Made by a program: the position numbers and the translations under genes
Shown here: in pieces, positions 7,356 through 15,241 of the stretch
How positions within the stretch are numbered: the first letter of the stretch is position 1
Layout of the letters: every line of letters starts with the position of its first letter
The notes under the pieces: generated by a model
Database searches by the model: none
Seen by the model: the letters and a program-made list of their open reading frames with translations, nothing else
What the model was told of the DNA's origin: nothing
Assembly: GCA_934589155.1 (NCBI GenBank)
Contig: CAKTNP010000028.1
Span: 1 to 26,792 of the forward strand
Length of the DNA stretch: 26,792 bases
Direction of reading: 5' to 3'
Source of the DNA: an uncultured Oscillospiraceae bacterium
Lineage (GTDB): Bacteria; Bacillota; Clostridia; Oscillospirales; Oscillospiraceae

Positions 7356-8471
7356 ATGCTGACGGAAAAACAGGAAAAATTCCGGGGGTGCCTCGTTGGC
7401 GGCGCCGTGGGGGACGCCCTGGGCTATCGGGTGGACGGTTTGACCCTGGAGGGCATCCGGGAGGAGTTCGGCCCCGAGGGAATCCAGGGCTATGACCAGG
7501 CCAACGGCTATGCGGAGATCTCCGCCCACACCCAATGCGCCCTGTTTACCGCCAACGGCCTGCTCTTCGGCAATACCCGGGGCTGCACCCGGGGGGTCAT
7601 GGCCCCCTATGTGAAGTATGTGGAGGCCGCCCTGAAGGACTGGGCCAAGACCCAGCGCTACGGGGCCTTTCGCCGGGAGCGGACCTACTGCTGGCTGTCC
7701 GCCATCCAGCAGCTCCACGTCCGGAGAGGGGCGGAGATCGGCCTTTTGGACGTGCTGAACCGGGACCGCTGCGGCACCATGGAGGAGCCGGTGAACAGCG
7801 CCAAGAGCTGCGGCGGCTTGACCCGAGTACCGGGCATCGGGCTGTTCTTTTCTCCGGAGCGGATGGCGCCGGAGGAGGCGGACCGGCTGGGAGCCGAGGC
7901 CGTGGCCCTGACCCACGGAAATCCCCTGGGCTTTTTGCCCGGGGCGGCCTATGTGCACATCCTGCGGGATCTGGTCCACGGGGGCATGAAGCTGAAGGAG
8001 GCTGTGCTGGACGGGGCGGAGGCCCTGGTCCGGGATTTCGGCGGCACCTATCCCCAGGCGGGGCAGGTGGCCCAGAGCTTGCGGCAGGCGGTGAACCTGG
8101 CGGCAAACGAGGACACGGAAAGCTGGGACGCCGTGGAGCTGCTGGGGGGCGGCATTACGGCCCAGGAGGTGCTGGCGGCGGGGTGCTATGCGGCCCTGCG
8201 GTACGGGAACGATTTCGACCGGGCCGTGGTGGCGGCGGTGAACCATTCGGGCCACAGTGCCGCCGTGGGCAGCGTGACCGGGGCCCTGCTGGGGGCCAGC
8301 CTTGGGGAAAAGGCCATTCCGGACTTTTATCTGGAGCCGCTGGAACTCCGGGAGATCATGGAGGAGCTGGCGGACGATCTGATCCGGGGCTGCCCCATGT
8401 CTGTTCGGGCCGGGGTATTCGACGATCAGTGGGACACCAAGTACGTGCAGTGCACCTATGAGGAGCCGTAA
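7356..8471 (+). CDS. ADP-ribosylglycohydrolase-family protein with degenerate metal site
   Basis: 371 residues. The fold is clear: GCLVGGAVGDALGY at the N-terminus, KSCGGLTRVPGIGLFF in the middle, LTHGNPLGFLPGAAY, and a C-terminal GSVTGALLGA. Family members bind two Mg2+ through S-D-D-T near the N-terminus and G-D-(S/T)-D near the C-terminus and remove ADP-ribose from proteins or small molecules. Here these motifs read SAHT (56-59) and GHSA (299-302), so four aspartates are replaced by Ala/His. The protein is full length with no frameshift, which suggests a maintained non-catalytic or altered-metal homologue. The start at 7356 has GGGGGAG six bases upstream; the ATG at 7350 is one base from that site. 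A strong terminator follows. Confidence 0.9.
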   Translation: MLTEKQEKFRGCLVGGAVGDALGYRVDGLTLEGIREEFGPEGIQGYDQANGYAEISAHTQCALFTANGLLFGNTRGCTRGVMAPYVKYVEAALKDWAKTQRYGAFRRERTYCWLSAIQQLHVRRGAEIGLLDVLNRDRCGTMEEPVNSAKSCGGLTRVPGIGLFFSPERMAPEEADRLGAEAVALTHGNPLGFLPGAAYVHILRDLVHGGMKLKEAVLDGAEALVRDFGGTYPQAGQVAQSLRQAVNLAANEDTESWDAVELLGGGITAQEVLAAGCYAALRYGNDFDRAVVAAVNHSGHSAAVGSVTGALLGASLGEKAIPDFYLEPLELREIMEELADDLIRGCPMSVRAGVFDDQWDTKYVQCTYEEP

Positions 8472-8488
8472 GCGGGAAGGAAGAAAAG

Positions 8489-8524
8489 AGGGCGCTCTCG
8501 ACGGAGTCGAGGGCGTCCTTTTTT
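8489..8524 (+). terminator. Terminator of the ADP-ribosylglycohydrolase-like gene
   Basis: A 14-bp stem (8489-8502 with 8506-8519, two G-U pairs) with a GGA loop, followed by six T residues. It lies 17 bases after the stop codon. Confidence 0.9.
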
Positions 8525-8558
8525 GCGGGGAGGGGGAAAAACTAAAAATTGGCACGGC

Positions 8559-8979
8559 GGGCTGATGTGGGCATCAGCCCCTACGGGTGCGTAAATCCCA
8601 GGCATGCAGCTGAAAATGGAGACAGTTTTCAATAGAGCAGGAGAACGGGCAGTATTGCACAAGCGCCCGTTGCTGTCGTTGAAACCCTAGGCGGAGGGGC
8701 GGTCCTGTTTACGAGACCGCCCAAATGTAAATTTAGGACATCTTTCCAATCTTCGGAGGGTGGGGGTACAGGGGGCGGGGCGTCACGTCGTCGCAAGCTC
8801 CATATCCCTCGCGGCGGTTTCCTTCGGAACCCACCTCTCGCTCATTTCGCTGCTCCTCCTATCCCACCGGGAACCGCTTTGCTGGGTTCCCGGTGGGTCC
8901 CCTTTTGCTCCGCCCCCTGGCGTGTCTTTGGTGACTTTCTGCACGAGCAGAAAGCCACCCGCCGGAGGCTCGTTCTCTT
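8559..8979 (-). repeat. Family 1 structured intergenic repeat, copy A
   Basis: About 420 bases, reversed relative to copies at about 9078-9479 and 15242-15547. Read on the minus strand the hairpins are: stem at 8930-8942/8947-8959 (GCAGAAAG arms); outer arms 8907-8919/8769-8781 (13 bp, CAGGGGGCGG type) enclosing an inner hairpin 8863-8875/8885-8897 and a hairpin 8811-8816/8789-8794 with a 16-base loop; then 8715-8722/8697-8704 with loop TCGTAAACAG; 8665-8671/8644-8650; and the terminal hairpin 8572-8580/8559-8567. No convincing gene is present; the reading frames here are by-products of the repeat. The function is unknown. Confidence 0.85.
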
Positions 8980-9077
8980 TTAGAATGCCTTGAGATACGC
9001 AAAATTTGGTATAATACCGTATTGGCTCCCTTTGTTCAATTTGGGCGGTTTCCGCAAGTGGAACGTGTCTCCGACGG

Positions 9078-9479
9078 CCCCATTTCTGATCACGCAGAAA
9101 TGGGGGAAAGACGTGGTTAAGGGAGGGGCAAAAAGGGGCCCACCAGTGCCCCTATGGGGGCACTGGTGGGAAAGGAGGCGCAACGGAATGGACGAGGGCT
9201 GACTTTTCAAAGAAAAGTCGGCACGAGGGATATGGAGTTTGTGCCGACGCAGACGCCCCTCCCTTAACAATCCCACCCTCCGAAGTCCGGAGAGATTACC
9301 TGGCCTAACTCTTGGGCGATTTCGTAAACAGAATCGCCCCTCCGCCTTAGATTCTAGAGGCAGCAACGGGGACGATTTGAAACCAAAAGTTCCACAGTCC
9401 TATTGAAAATGATTCTATTTTCGACCGCGGACTTGGGATTTGTGCGCCCGTAAGAAAGGGGCGATGTGGGCATCGCCCC
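9078..9479 (+). repeat. Family 1 structured intergenic repeat, copy B
   Basis: Same order of hairpins as copy A but on the plus strand: 9078-9088/9095-9105 (CCCCATTTCTG); outer arms 9116-9129/9255-9268 (GTTAAGGGAGGGGC); inner hairpin 9139-9152/9157-9170; hairpin 9217-9224/9241-9248 around a 16-base loop that differs from copy A at one position; 9314-9321/9332-9339 with loop TCGTAAACAG; and terminal hairpin 9458-9466/9471-9479. The part equivalent to bases 15423-15483 of copy C has diverged. Copies A and B face away from each other and fill the 1.2-kb gene-free stretch between the ADP-ribosylglycohydrolase-like gene and the HAD gene. Confidence 0.85.
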
Positions 9480-9604
9480 CTACGGGTGCAGGGGAACCGG
9501 GACAATTCCGAAGGTTCAGCACCCTGCGGGTGCGGAGAAAATAGGCCGGGGCATCATTGCGGGCCCTGCGGGGGCGGAGGTAGGACGTGGGATAAACCAA
9601 ATTT

Positions 9605-9800
9605 CGGCGCGGGAATCGAAAAGGCAGGGGGTTACGGCACCAAAGGGCGGAGGTCAGGGCGGCGGGGAATCGAAAAGGCGGGGGCGGTTATGGCGCCAGG
9701 AGGGCCTGGGTCAGAGCGGCGGGGAATCGAAAGGCGGGGACGGTTACAGCGCCAGGAGGGCCTGGGTCAGGGCGGCGGGGGTATCGAAAAGCCGGGAGGC
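9605..9800. repeat. Tandem 55-57-bp repeat derived from the 3' end of the HAD gene
   Basis: Three full units (9605-9659, 9660-9716, 9717-9772) and a partial fourth (from 9773), each beginning CGGCG then GGAATCGAAAA-like sequence and ending near GGTCAGGG. Units three and four are the authentic 3' end of the minus-strand HAD gene (stop at 9744-9746); units one and two are downstream copies that have drifted. Amplification of a coding end by slippage or unequal exchange is the simplest reading. Confidence 0.75.
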
Positions 9801-10400
9801 ACCGGAGGCCCGGAGCTCCTCCGGGGTGCGGTAGCCCCAGGACACGCTGAAGCAGGGAAGACCCGCGTTTTTGGCCGTGGCCATGTCCACCTCGGAGTCG
9901 CCCACATAGGCGGCCTCCTCCTGGGAGACCCCCAGCCGGGAAAGGGCCAGGTCCACCATGTCGGCGGCGGGCTTCCGGGGGATCCCCGGGGTCTCACCGA
10001 TGGCAAAGTCCACAAGACCCTCAAAATGGGCCCGGTACAGGACCTGGGTGGGGGCCTGGGGCTTATTGGTGACGATGGCCAGCTTCAGCCCCGCGGCCTT
10101 CAGCCGGGAAAGGGCCTCCAGGATCCCGTCATAGGGCACGGCACGGTCGGCACAGTGACGGGTGTAGTCCTCTTTATAATAAACCATGGCCTCCTCGAAC
10201 CGGGCTCCGCCCTCGCCGCCGGGGAAGTAGGCCCCCACCTGGTGCCGGGCGCCGTTGCCCACCGCCTGACGCAGGTCCTCCATGGACCGCTCCTGGGCGC
10301 CGAAGGCCCGAAGGGTCCGGTTTGTGGAGGCGCAGATGTCCTCCAGCGTATATAAAACGGTTCCGTCCAGGTCGAACAGAACGGCTTTCAGATGAGACAT
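9744..10400 (-). CDS. HAD-family phosphatase, phosphoglycolate phosphatase type
   Basis: 218 residues. A cytosolic haloacid-dehalogenase-fold hydrolase with the four motifs: DLDGTV (nucleophile and acid Asp), TNKP (motif II Thr), a Lys in GIPRKPAADM, and GDSEVDMATAKNAG (metal-binding). Cap-domain sequence lies between motifs I and II (helical C1 cap), as in Gph/PgmB-like enzymes. The physiological substrate is uncertain. The start at 10400 has AGGAGG eight bases upstream; a longer frame to 10538 would cross the divergent promoter region. It is divergent from lspA. The last 50 or so bases belong to a tandem repeat that continues past the stop. Confidence 0.88.
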   Translation of the reverse strand: MSHLKAVLFDLDGTVLYTLEDICASTNRTLRAFGAQERSMEDLRQAVGNGARHQVGAYFPGGEGGARFEEAMVYYKEDYTRHCADRAVPYDGILEALSRLKAAGLKLAIVTNKPQAPTQVLYRAHFEGLVDFAIGETPGIPRKPAADMVDLALSRLGVSQEEAAYVGDSEVDMATAKNAGLPCFSVSWGYRTPEELRASGASRLFDTPAALTQALLAL

Positions 10401-10429
10401 AAAGGGTCCCTCCTTGGAAGATTTCCTCC

Positions 10430-10458
10430 ATTGTACTAAGATTCGGAGCGAAAGTAAA
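10430..10458 (-). promoter_or_regulatory. Likely promoter of the HAD gene
   Basis: Minus strand TTTACT (10458-10453), 17 bases, TACAAT (10435-10430), about 30 bases before the coding start. Confidence 0.5.
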
Positions 10459-10531
10459 GGCGCAGTCCGGAGAAGAAAAGGGGAGGGCGGCTGCAGGCTC
10501 TGCGGCCGGATGGGTAGGCAGGGCGATTTTT

Positions 10532-10560
10532 TTGACAAAGTTCGGGAAAAATGCTATGAT
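10532..10560 (+). promoter_or_regulatory. Promoter of lspA-rluD
   Basis: Consensus TTGACA (10532-10537), 17 bases, TATGAT (10555-10560), about 33 bases before the lspA start. Confidence 0.85.
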
Positions 10561-10592
10561 GGTCCAAATCAAAATCGGGAGGATTACCCAAT

Positions 10593-11078
10593 ATGTATCT
10601 TGCCATGGGCATTTTTATCCTTGTAATCGTGGCCCTGGACCAAATCAGCAAATATGCCACCGTGACCTCTATTGCCATGGGGGGCCGTATGGAGGCTATC
10701 CCCGGACTGTTCCACTTCACCTATGTGCGGAACACCGGCGCCGCCTTTTCCACGCTCCAGGGCCAGCGGTGGCTGTTCATTGTGATCTACGCGCTGTTTC
10801 TGCTGTTCTTTCTGTGGATGATCCTGAAAAAGCCCCTGCCTTTTACCAAACTGGAGTACTGGGCCATGGCGGCCATTTTAGGCGGCGGGTTGGGAAATCT
10901 TATTGATCGGATCCGCCTGGGCTATGTGGTAGACATGATCTGCACGGACTTTATCACATTTCCAGTGTTCAATGTGGCCGACTGTTTCGTGACCTGCGGG
11001 GCAATCTTGCTTTTCATTCACCTAATCTTCTGGAACAAAGCCTTTTGGAAAGAGGAAAAGAAGGAGAAAAAGCAATGA
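10593..11078 (+). CDS. lspA: Lipoprotein signal peptidase (signal peptidase II)
   Basis: 161 residues, four predicted membrane helices. It cleaves signal peptides of diacylglyceryl-modified prolipoproteins at the membrane. Family boxes seen: LDQISK in helix 1, VRNTGAAFS, GGGLGNLIDRI, YVVDM and FNVADCF; D114 and D130 fit the catalytic aspartate pair. The lysine-rich C-terminus (KEEKKEKKQ) is cytoplasmic. GGGAGG lies ten bases before the ATG. The stop overlaps the rluD start as ATGA, the common lspA-rluD operon arrangement of Firmicutes. Confidence 0.96.
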   Translation: MYLAMGIFILVIVALDQISKYATVTSIAMGGRMEAIPGLFHFTYVRNTGAAFSTLQGQRWLFIVIYALFLLFFLWMILKKPLPFTKLEYWAMAAILGGGLGNLIDRIRLGYVVDMICTDFITFPVFNVADCFVTCGAILLFIHLIFWNKAFWKEEKKEKKQ

Positions 11079-11983
11079 TCCTCTACTGTGAGACCGAGGG
11101 CCTGCGGCTGGACGTGTTTCTGGCGGAGGCCGTGCCGGGCCTCAGCCGCAGCGCCGCCCAGCGGCTCCTGGAGGAGGGGGCGGTGACCCGGGAGGGAAGG
11201 CCCCAGAAGAAAAACGCCAAGACCGAGGCCGGGGCCCAGTATGTGGTGACCCTGCCGGAGACCAAGGAAGTGGACATTGCGCCAAAAGACATTCCTTTGG
11301 ACATTGCCTATGAGGACGAGGACGTGCTCGTCATCAACAAGCCCAAGGGTCTGGTGGTCCACCCGGCGCCGGGCCACTGGGACGACACCCTGGTCAACGC
11401 CCTCATGTATCACCGGGCAGGGGCCCTGTCCGGCATCAACGGGGAGCTGCGGCCCGGCATCGTCCACAGGATCGACAAGGACACCTCGGGGCTCCTCATC
11501 GTGGCGAAAAACGACCTGGCCCACGGGGTGCTGGCCTCCCAGCTGAAGGACCATACTCTGGCCCGGACCTATGAAGCCGTTGTCTGCGGGGAGCTGAAGG
11601 ACGACAGGGGCACCGTCGACGCCCCCATCGGCCGCCACCCCAGCGACCGGAAGAAAATGACCGTGACGGAGCGGAACGGCCGCCCCGCCGTGACCCACTA
11701 TGAGGTGGTAACCCGGTACCGGGGCTACACCCACATCCGCTGCCGCCTGGAAACGGGCCGGACCCATCAGATCCGGGTCCATATGGCCTATATCGGTCAC
11801 CCCATTCTGGGGGACACGGTCTACGGCCGGAAAAAGCCGGAGCTGGGACAGGACAGCCAGTGCCTCCACGCCTCGGCCCTGAAATTCATCCATCCCCGGA
11901 CGGGACTGCCCGTGGTGGTGGTGGCGCCCCTGCCGGAGTACTTCACGGAGGTCCTGCAGAAGCTCCGGCGGATGAGCGGCTGA
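11075..11983 (+). CDS. RluD-family 23S rRNA pseudouridine synthase
   Basis: 302 residues. An N-terminal S4 RNA-binding domain (about 8-65, [20 protein letters not shown]) is followed by the RluA/RluD catalytic domain with [16 protein letters not shown], in which D134 is the predicted catalytic aspartate, and [20 protein letters not shown]. It isomerises uridines in large-subunit rRNA; the exact target cannot be deduced. The start at 11075 overlaps the lspA stop and has AAGGAG upstream; the frame extends to 11045 but that Met is inside lspA. A short G+C/A+T hairpin (11996-12015) lies after the gene without a clear U-run. Confidence 0.93.
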   Translation: MILYCETEGLRLDVFLAEAVPGLSRSAAQRLLEEGAVTREGRPQKKNAKTEAGAQYVVTLPETKEVDIAPKDIPLDIAYEDEDVLVINKPKGLVVHPAPGHWDDTLVNALMYHRAGALSGINGELRPGIVHRIDKDTSGLLIVAKNDLAHGVLASQLKDHTLARTYEAVVCGELKDDRGTVDAPIGRHPSDRKKMTVTERNGRPAVTHYEVVTRYRGYTHIRCRLETGRTHQIRVHMAYIGHPILGDTVYGRKKPELGQDSQCLHASALKFIHPRTGLPVVVVAPLPEYFTEVLQKLRRMSG

Positions 11984-12032
11984 GAACCGGCGGCTTTCTT
12001 GGGAATTTTCCCGAGAATTCCGAAAAAACCAG

Positions 12033-12061
12033 TTGACCTCATGCATAAAATCGGTTATAAT
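12033..12061 (+). promoter_or_regulatory. Promoter of the rpmH-rnpA-yidD-yidC-jag operon
   Basis: TTGACC (12033-12038), 17 bases, TATAAT (12056-12061), followed by a leader of about 95 bases before rpmH. No DnaA-box cluster was seen nearby. Confidence 0.85.
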
Positions 12062-12161
12062 ATCCCATACATGTGGTCTGCCCGCGCAGACTGCCTTGTC
12101 CGACTCGCTGCGGTCCGGTCTCCGGACTGTTGAGCATTATTTTTTCAGGAGGTGTAACCCA

Positions 12162-12296
12162 ATGCTTCGTACCTATCAGCCCCGGAAGCGTCACCGCTCC
12201 AAGGTTCACGGCTTCAGAAAGAGAATGGCTACCGCCAACGGCCGTAAGGTTCTGGCCCGCCGCCGTGCCAAAGGCAGAAATGTGCTCTCTGCCTAA
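12162..12296 (+). CDS. rpmH: 50S ribosomal protein L34
   Basis: 44 residues, the standard length, with the invariant start [18 protein letters not shown] followed by the [18 protein letters not shown] core. It is a small basic component of the large ribosomal subunit. AGGAGGTG sits about eight bases upstream. It is the first gene of the conserved rpmH-rnpA cluster; a 137-base gap with no recognisable gene separates it from rnpA. Confidence 0.98.
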   Translation: MLRTYQPRKRHRSKVHGFRKRMATANGRKVLARRRAKGRNVLSA

Positions 12297-12433
12297 TGTC
12301 CGACCGCAGCACGCAGAGCCGTTTGCCAATGTATTATAGCGGGGTGGATGGAATTATTTCTATTCGCCCCCTCTGTTTATCGGAAGGGATTTTCCGGCCC
12401 TAGGGTCCCGCCCCGGCCGGAGGGAGCAAGCCA

Positions 12434-12781
12434 ATGGAGTTTTCCAAGCCTCTGAAGCTGAATCATGTGTTCCGCAGGCTCTATCAGAAGGGGAATCAGG
12501 CCGGTAACCGGTATCTGGTCCTCTATGCCAGGAAGAACCGCACCCGGGAGAACCGGGTAGGCATCACCACAGGCAAAAAGCTGGGCCACGCGGTGACCCG
12601 GAACCGGGTCCGCCGCCGCCTGCGGGAGATCTATCGGCTGAACGAGGACCGCTTCGTTCCCGGCTACGACATTGTGGTCGTGGCCCGGAGCCAGGCGGTG
12701 AACGCCAGCTTCGCCCAATTGCAGGACAGCTATCTGGCCTTGGCGGCCCGGATCGGCATCCTGCGGGGGGACAAGCCGTGA
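12434..12781 (+). CDS. rnpA: Ribonuclease P protein component
   Basis: 115 residues. The protein subunit of RNase P, which with the catalytic RNA trims tRNA 5' leaders. It has the N-terminal [32 protein letters not shown] and the diagnostic RNR motif in [21 protein letters not shown] lies upstream of the ATG. The stop overlaps the yidD start (GTGA). Confidence 0.96.
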   Translation: MEFSKPLKLNHVFRRLYQKGNQAGNRYLVLYARKNRTRENRVGITTGKKLGHAVTRNRVRRRLREIYRLNEDRFVPGYDIVVVARSQAVNASFAQLQDSYLALAARIGILRGDKP

Positions 12782-12990
12782 AAACGGTACTCCTGGCCCT
12801 GATCCGATTTTATCAGAAATTCATTTCACCGGCCTTCCCCAGGCGGTGCCGTTTTTCCCCCACCTGCTCCCAGTATGCGCTGGAGGCTATCGGGCGGTAC
12901 GGCGCGCTGAAGGGCGGCTATTTGGCGTTTCGGCGGCTTTTGCGCTGCAACCCCTTTTACAAGGGAGACTATTTCGACCCTGTTCCGTAA
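12778..12990 (+). CDS. yidD: Membrane protein insertion efficiency factor YidD
   Basis: 70 residues, starting at GTG that overlaps the rnpA stop by four bases. It has the family core [19 protein letters not shown] followed by [25 protein letters not shown] and a C-terminal D-PVP. It is a small membrane-associated protein that assists YidC-dependent insertion. It lies 15 bases upstream of yidC. Confidence 0.96.
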   Translation: MKTVLLALIRFYQKFISPAFPRRCRFSPTCSQYALEAIGRYGALKGGYLAFRRLLRCNPFYKGDYFDPVP

Positions 12991-13005
12991 AATGGAGGAA
13001 AAAGA

Positions 13006-14265
13006 ATGACCCTATCGATCTGGGATGTGATCAGAGTTCCCTTCGGCTATCTTTTGGAGTGGCTGTATAACCTGACCTCCAACTACGGTGTGGCTCTGGT
13101 GATCTTCGCTATTATCCTGAAGGTGATCCTGCTGCCCGCCGGTATCAAGAGTAAGAAAAGCACCATGAAGATGTCCCGGCTGTCCCCCCGGCTGAAGGAG
13201 CTGGAGGCAAAATATGCCGGCGATCAGACCAAGTACCAGCAGGCGGTCCAGCAGCTCTATAAGGACGAGGGCGTCAGCATGACCGGCGGCTGTCTGTGGG
13301 GCTTTATTCCCATGCTGCTGCTGCTCCCCCTGTACACCGTAATCCGGCAGCCCCTGACCTACCTCATGCACATTCCCGCGGACACCGCCGCCGAGATGGT
13401 GACCTATCTCCGGGAGAACGCCGCCAGCCTCTTCGGCACCAACACCTATTACGATCAGCTGATCGTGGCCCGGCATCTGGGCGCCTATATCGATGCCCTG
13501 AAGGGCGCCATCCCTGCCCTGCAGAATCTCAACATCGCCCCCATGAGCTTTGACTTTTTGGGCGTGGATATGGGCATGATCCCCAGCTTCTCCTTCTGGA
13601 ACTGGTCCAGCCACACCTGGGCCGACTGGGGCCTGTTCCTGCTGCCTTTGCTCTCCGCAGGCAGCCAGGTGGCGGCTATGCTCATCAGCCAGAAGATGAA
13701 CAACACCGTGGCCACGGACAAGGACGGCGTTCAGGATCAGGAGGCCGTGAAGAAGTCCAACTCCACGAACCTGATGATGGTCATTATGATGCCCCTCATG
13801 TCCCTGTGGATCGGCTTTACCGTGCCCGCAGCCCTGTCTCTGTACTGGCTGGTCCAGGGCGTTTTCGGTATCGCCCAGGACGCCATTTTGACGGTCCATT
13901 ACCGCAAGGTCTATGACGAGGAGGACCGGGTCAAGGCCGCCGCCTATGCCGAGCGCATGAAGGCGGAGGAGGAGAAGGAGCGGATCCGTGCCCAGCGCCG
14001 GGCCGAGAATCCCGACGGCATCACCACCAACACCAGCAAGAAAAAACTGCAGCAGCAGCAGAAAGCGGCCAGCGAATCCGCCGCCCGGGAGTACGCCGCC
14101 AAGCAGAACGAGAAAGACAGCGACAGCCCCGAGGACAGCAAGAGCTTCTCCGGGGATCCGGAGCGCCCCTATTCCCGGGGCCGCGCCTACCGGCCCGAGC
14201 GCTATGGCCGCAACACCATGGAGCCGGTCCAGGACGACGCCGACACAGGCTCGGTGGAGGAGTAA
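13006..14265 (+). CDS. yidC: Membrane protein insertase YidC/OxaA
   Basis: 419 residues. Inserts proteins into the cytoplasmic membrane, alone or with Sec; in Firmicutes a paralogue (SpoIIIJ) is needed for sporulation. The N-terminal helix and TM2 with NYGVALVIFAIILKVILLP, the coiled KMSRLSPRLKELEAKY hairpin, the MTGGCLWGFIPM segment and the LSLYWLVQGVFGIAQD C-terminal helix identify it. There is no obvious lipobox at the N-terminus. The position usually occupied by Arg in the hydrophilic groove appears as Lys (IILKVILLP). The tail from about residue 305 is long, charged and Gln/Ala/Ser-rich, as in RNA- or ribosome-binding YidC tails. GGAGG lies nine bases upstream; jag follows after two bases. 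Confidence 0.95.
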   Translation: MTLSIWDVIRVPFGYLLEWLYNLTSNYGVALVIFAIILKVILLPAGIKSKKSTMKMSRLSPRLKELEAKYAGDQTKYQQAVQQLYKDEGVSMTGGCLWGFIPMLLLLPLYTVIRQPLTYLMHIPADTAAEMVTYLRENAASLFGTNTYYDQLIVARHLGAYIDALKGAIPALQNLNIAPMSFDFLGVDMGMIPSFSFWNWSSHTWADWGLFLLPLLSAGSQVAAMLISQKMNNTVATDKDGVQDQEAVKKSNSTNLMMVIMMPLMSLWIGFTVPAALSLYWLVQGVFGIAQDAILTVHYRKVYDEEDRVKAAAYAERMKAEEEKERIRAQRRAENPDGITTNTSKKKLQQQQKAASESAAREYAAKQNEKDSDSPEDSKSFSGDPERPYSRGRAYRPERYGRNTMEPVQDDADTGSVEE

Positions 14266-14267
14266 CG

Positions 14268-15119
14268 ATGGAAAAAAGTATTGTGACTACGGGTAAGACC
14301 ATTGATCTGGCGGTCCAGGCCGCCTTGGATGAGCTGAAGCTGGACCGGGACAGCGTGTCCGTGGAGGTCCTGGAGAACGCTAAGTCCGGTTTCCTGGGCA
14401 TCGGCAGCAGCCCGGCCAAGGTGAAGGTGACCTATGAGGTCCCGGACCCCGCACCGGCTCCCGCCCTGTCCTCCGCATCCCGTTCCAAGCCCAAGAAGCC
14501 AGCAGCCCCCGCAGCCCCTGCCGCACCCAAGGCAGCTCCTGCGCCCAAGGCGCCCGAGGCTCCTAAGGCGGCTCCCGCCCCTAAGGCGACCGCCGCTCCC
14601 AGAGCGGAGAAGCCCGCCGCGCCCAAGGCTCCCAAGGAGCCCAAAGTCTACGCCGCCGCCGAGGCCGGCAGCGTGGAGGAGCGGATCGAGACCTTTATCT
14701 CTGGCCTTCTGCAGCACATGGGCTCCGACGCGGTGCCCCATGCCTGGAAGGAAGAGGGCAATGTGTATAAGGTGGATCTGACCGGAAACGGCCTGGGTTA
14801 CCTCATCGGCCGCCGGGGCGAGACCCTGGACGCCATCCAGCATCTGACCAACTATGCCGTGAACCACGGCACCGGGGATCGGATCCGGGTCAGTGTGGAT
14901 GCCGAGGAGTACCGGGAGAAGCGGGAGGAGAGCCTCCGCCGCTATGCCCAGAAGAAGGCGCAGCAGGTGCTGAAGGCCCGCCGCCGTACCACTCTGGAGC
15001 CCATGAACGCCTATGAGCGCCATGTGATCCACGCCACCTTGCAGGAGATGGACAACATTACCACCTACTCCACCGGCACCGAGCCCAACCGCCGGGTGGT
15101 CATCGAGTACGAGCGGTAA
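14268..15119 (+). CDS. jag: Jag/KhpB RNA-binding protein (SpoIIIJ-associated)
   Basis: 283 residues. An N-terminal Jag_N domain (about 1-52, TGKTIDLAVQAALDEL ... KSGFLGIG) is joined by a long Ala/Pro/Lys linker (about 58-128, repeated APAPKA-like units) to a KH domain (about 135-215, GYLIGRRGETLDAIQ) and a C-terminal R3H domain (LEPMNAYERHVIHATLQEM). It binds RNA, partners KhpA and acts on cell division and envelope regulation in Firmicutes. It is cotranscribed with yidC at a two-base spacing with GGAGGAG upstream. The linker is longer than in Bacillus homologues. A strong terminator ends the operon. Confidence 0.95.
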   Translation: MEKSIVTTGKTIDLAVQAALDELKLDRDSVSVEVLENAKSGFLGIGSSPAKVKVTYEVPDPAPAPALSSASRSKPKKPAAPAAPAAPKAAPAPKAPEAPKAAPAPKATAAPRAEKPAAPKAPKEPKVYAAAEAGSVEERIETFISGLLQHMGSDAVPHAWKEEGNVYKVDLTGNGLGYLIGRRGETLDAIQHLTNYAVNHGTGDRIRVSVDAEEYREKREESLRRYAQKKAQQVLKARRRTTLEPMNAYERHVIHATLQEMDNITTYSTGTEPNRRVVIEYER

Positions 15120-15138
15120 CAGATCCCAACATAAAATT

Positions 15139-15180
15139 CCCCCGCCGCCGGGACACTCCCGGCGGCGGGGGTTTGTATTT
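15139..15180 (+). terminator. Terminator of the rpmH-jag operon
   Basis: A perfect 14-bp GC stem (15139-15152 with 15158-15171), loop ACACT, followed by TTTGTATTTTT. Confidence 0.92.
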
Positions 15181-15241
15181 TTGTGGGGAAGCCGATGCTG
15201 GATCGGATTGCTATAGAAACGTTGAGGTTTCTGTCAGGAGG

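Noticed and set aside
7197..8555. 452-codon frame antisense to the ADP-ribosylglycohydrolase-like gene
   Set aside because: Shadow frame; the plus-strand gene has motifs, promoter, ribosome site and terminator.
8456..8662. Reading frame beginning MCNTARSPALLKTVSIF, also found at 15440-15820
   Set aside because: Both frames lie across the family 1 repeat and exist only because the repeat is copied; hairpin structure explains the sequence, and there is no ribosome site.
9605..9800. CRISPR-like array
   Set aside because: Units are contiguous with no unique spacers and derive from the HAD gene end; no cas genes.
10532..10906. 124-codon frame overlapping lspA
   Set aside because: It begins in the promoter and is an out-of-frame shadow of lspA.
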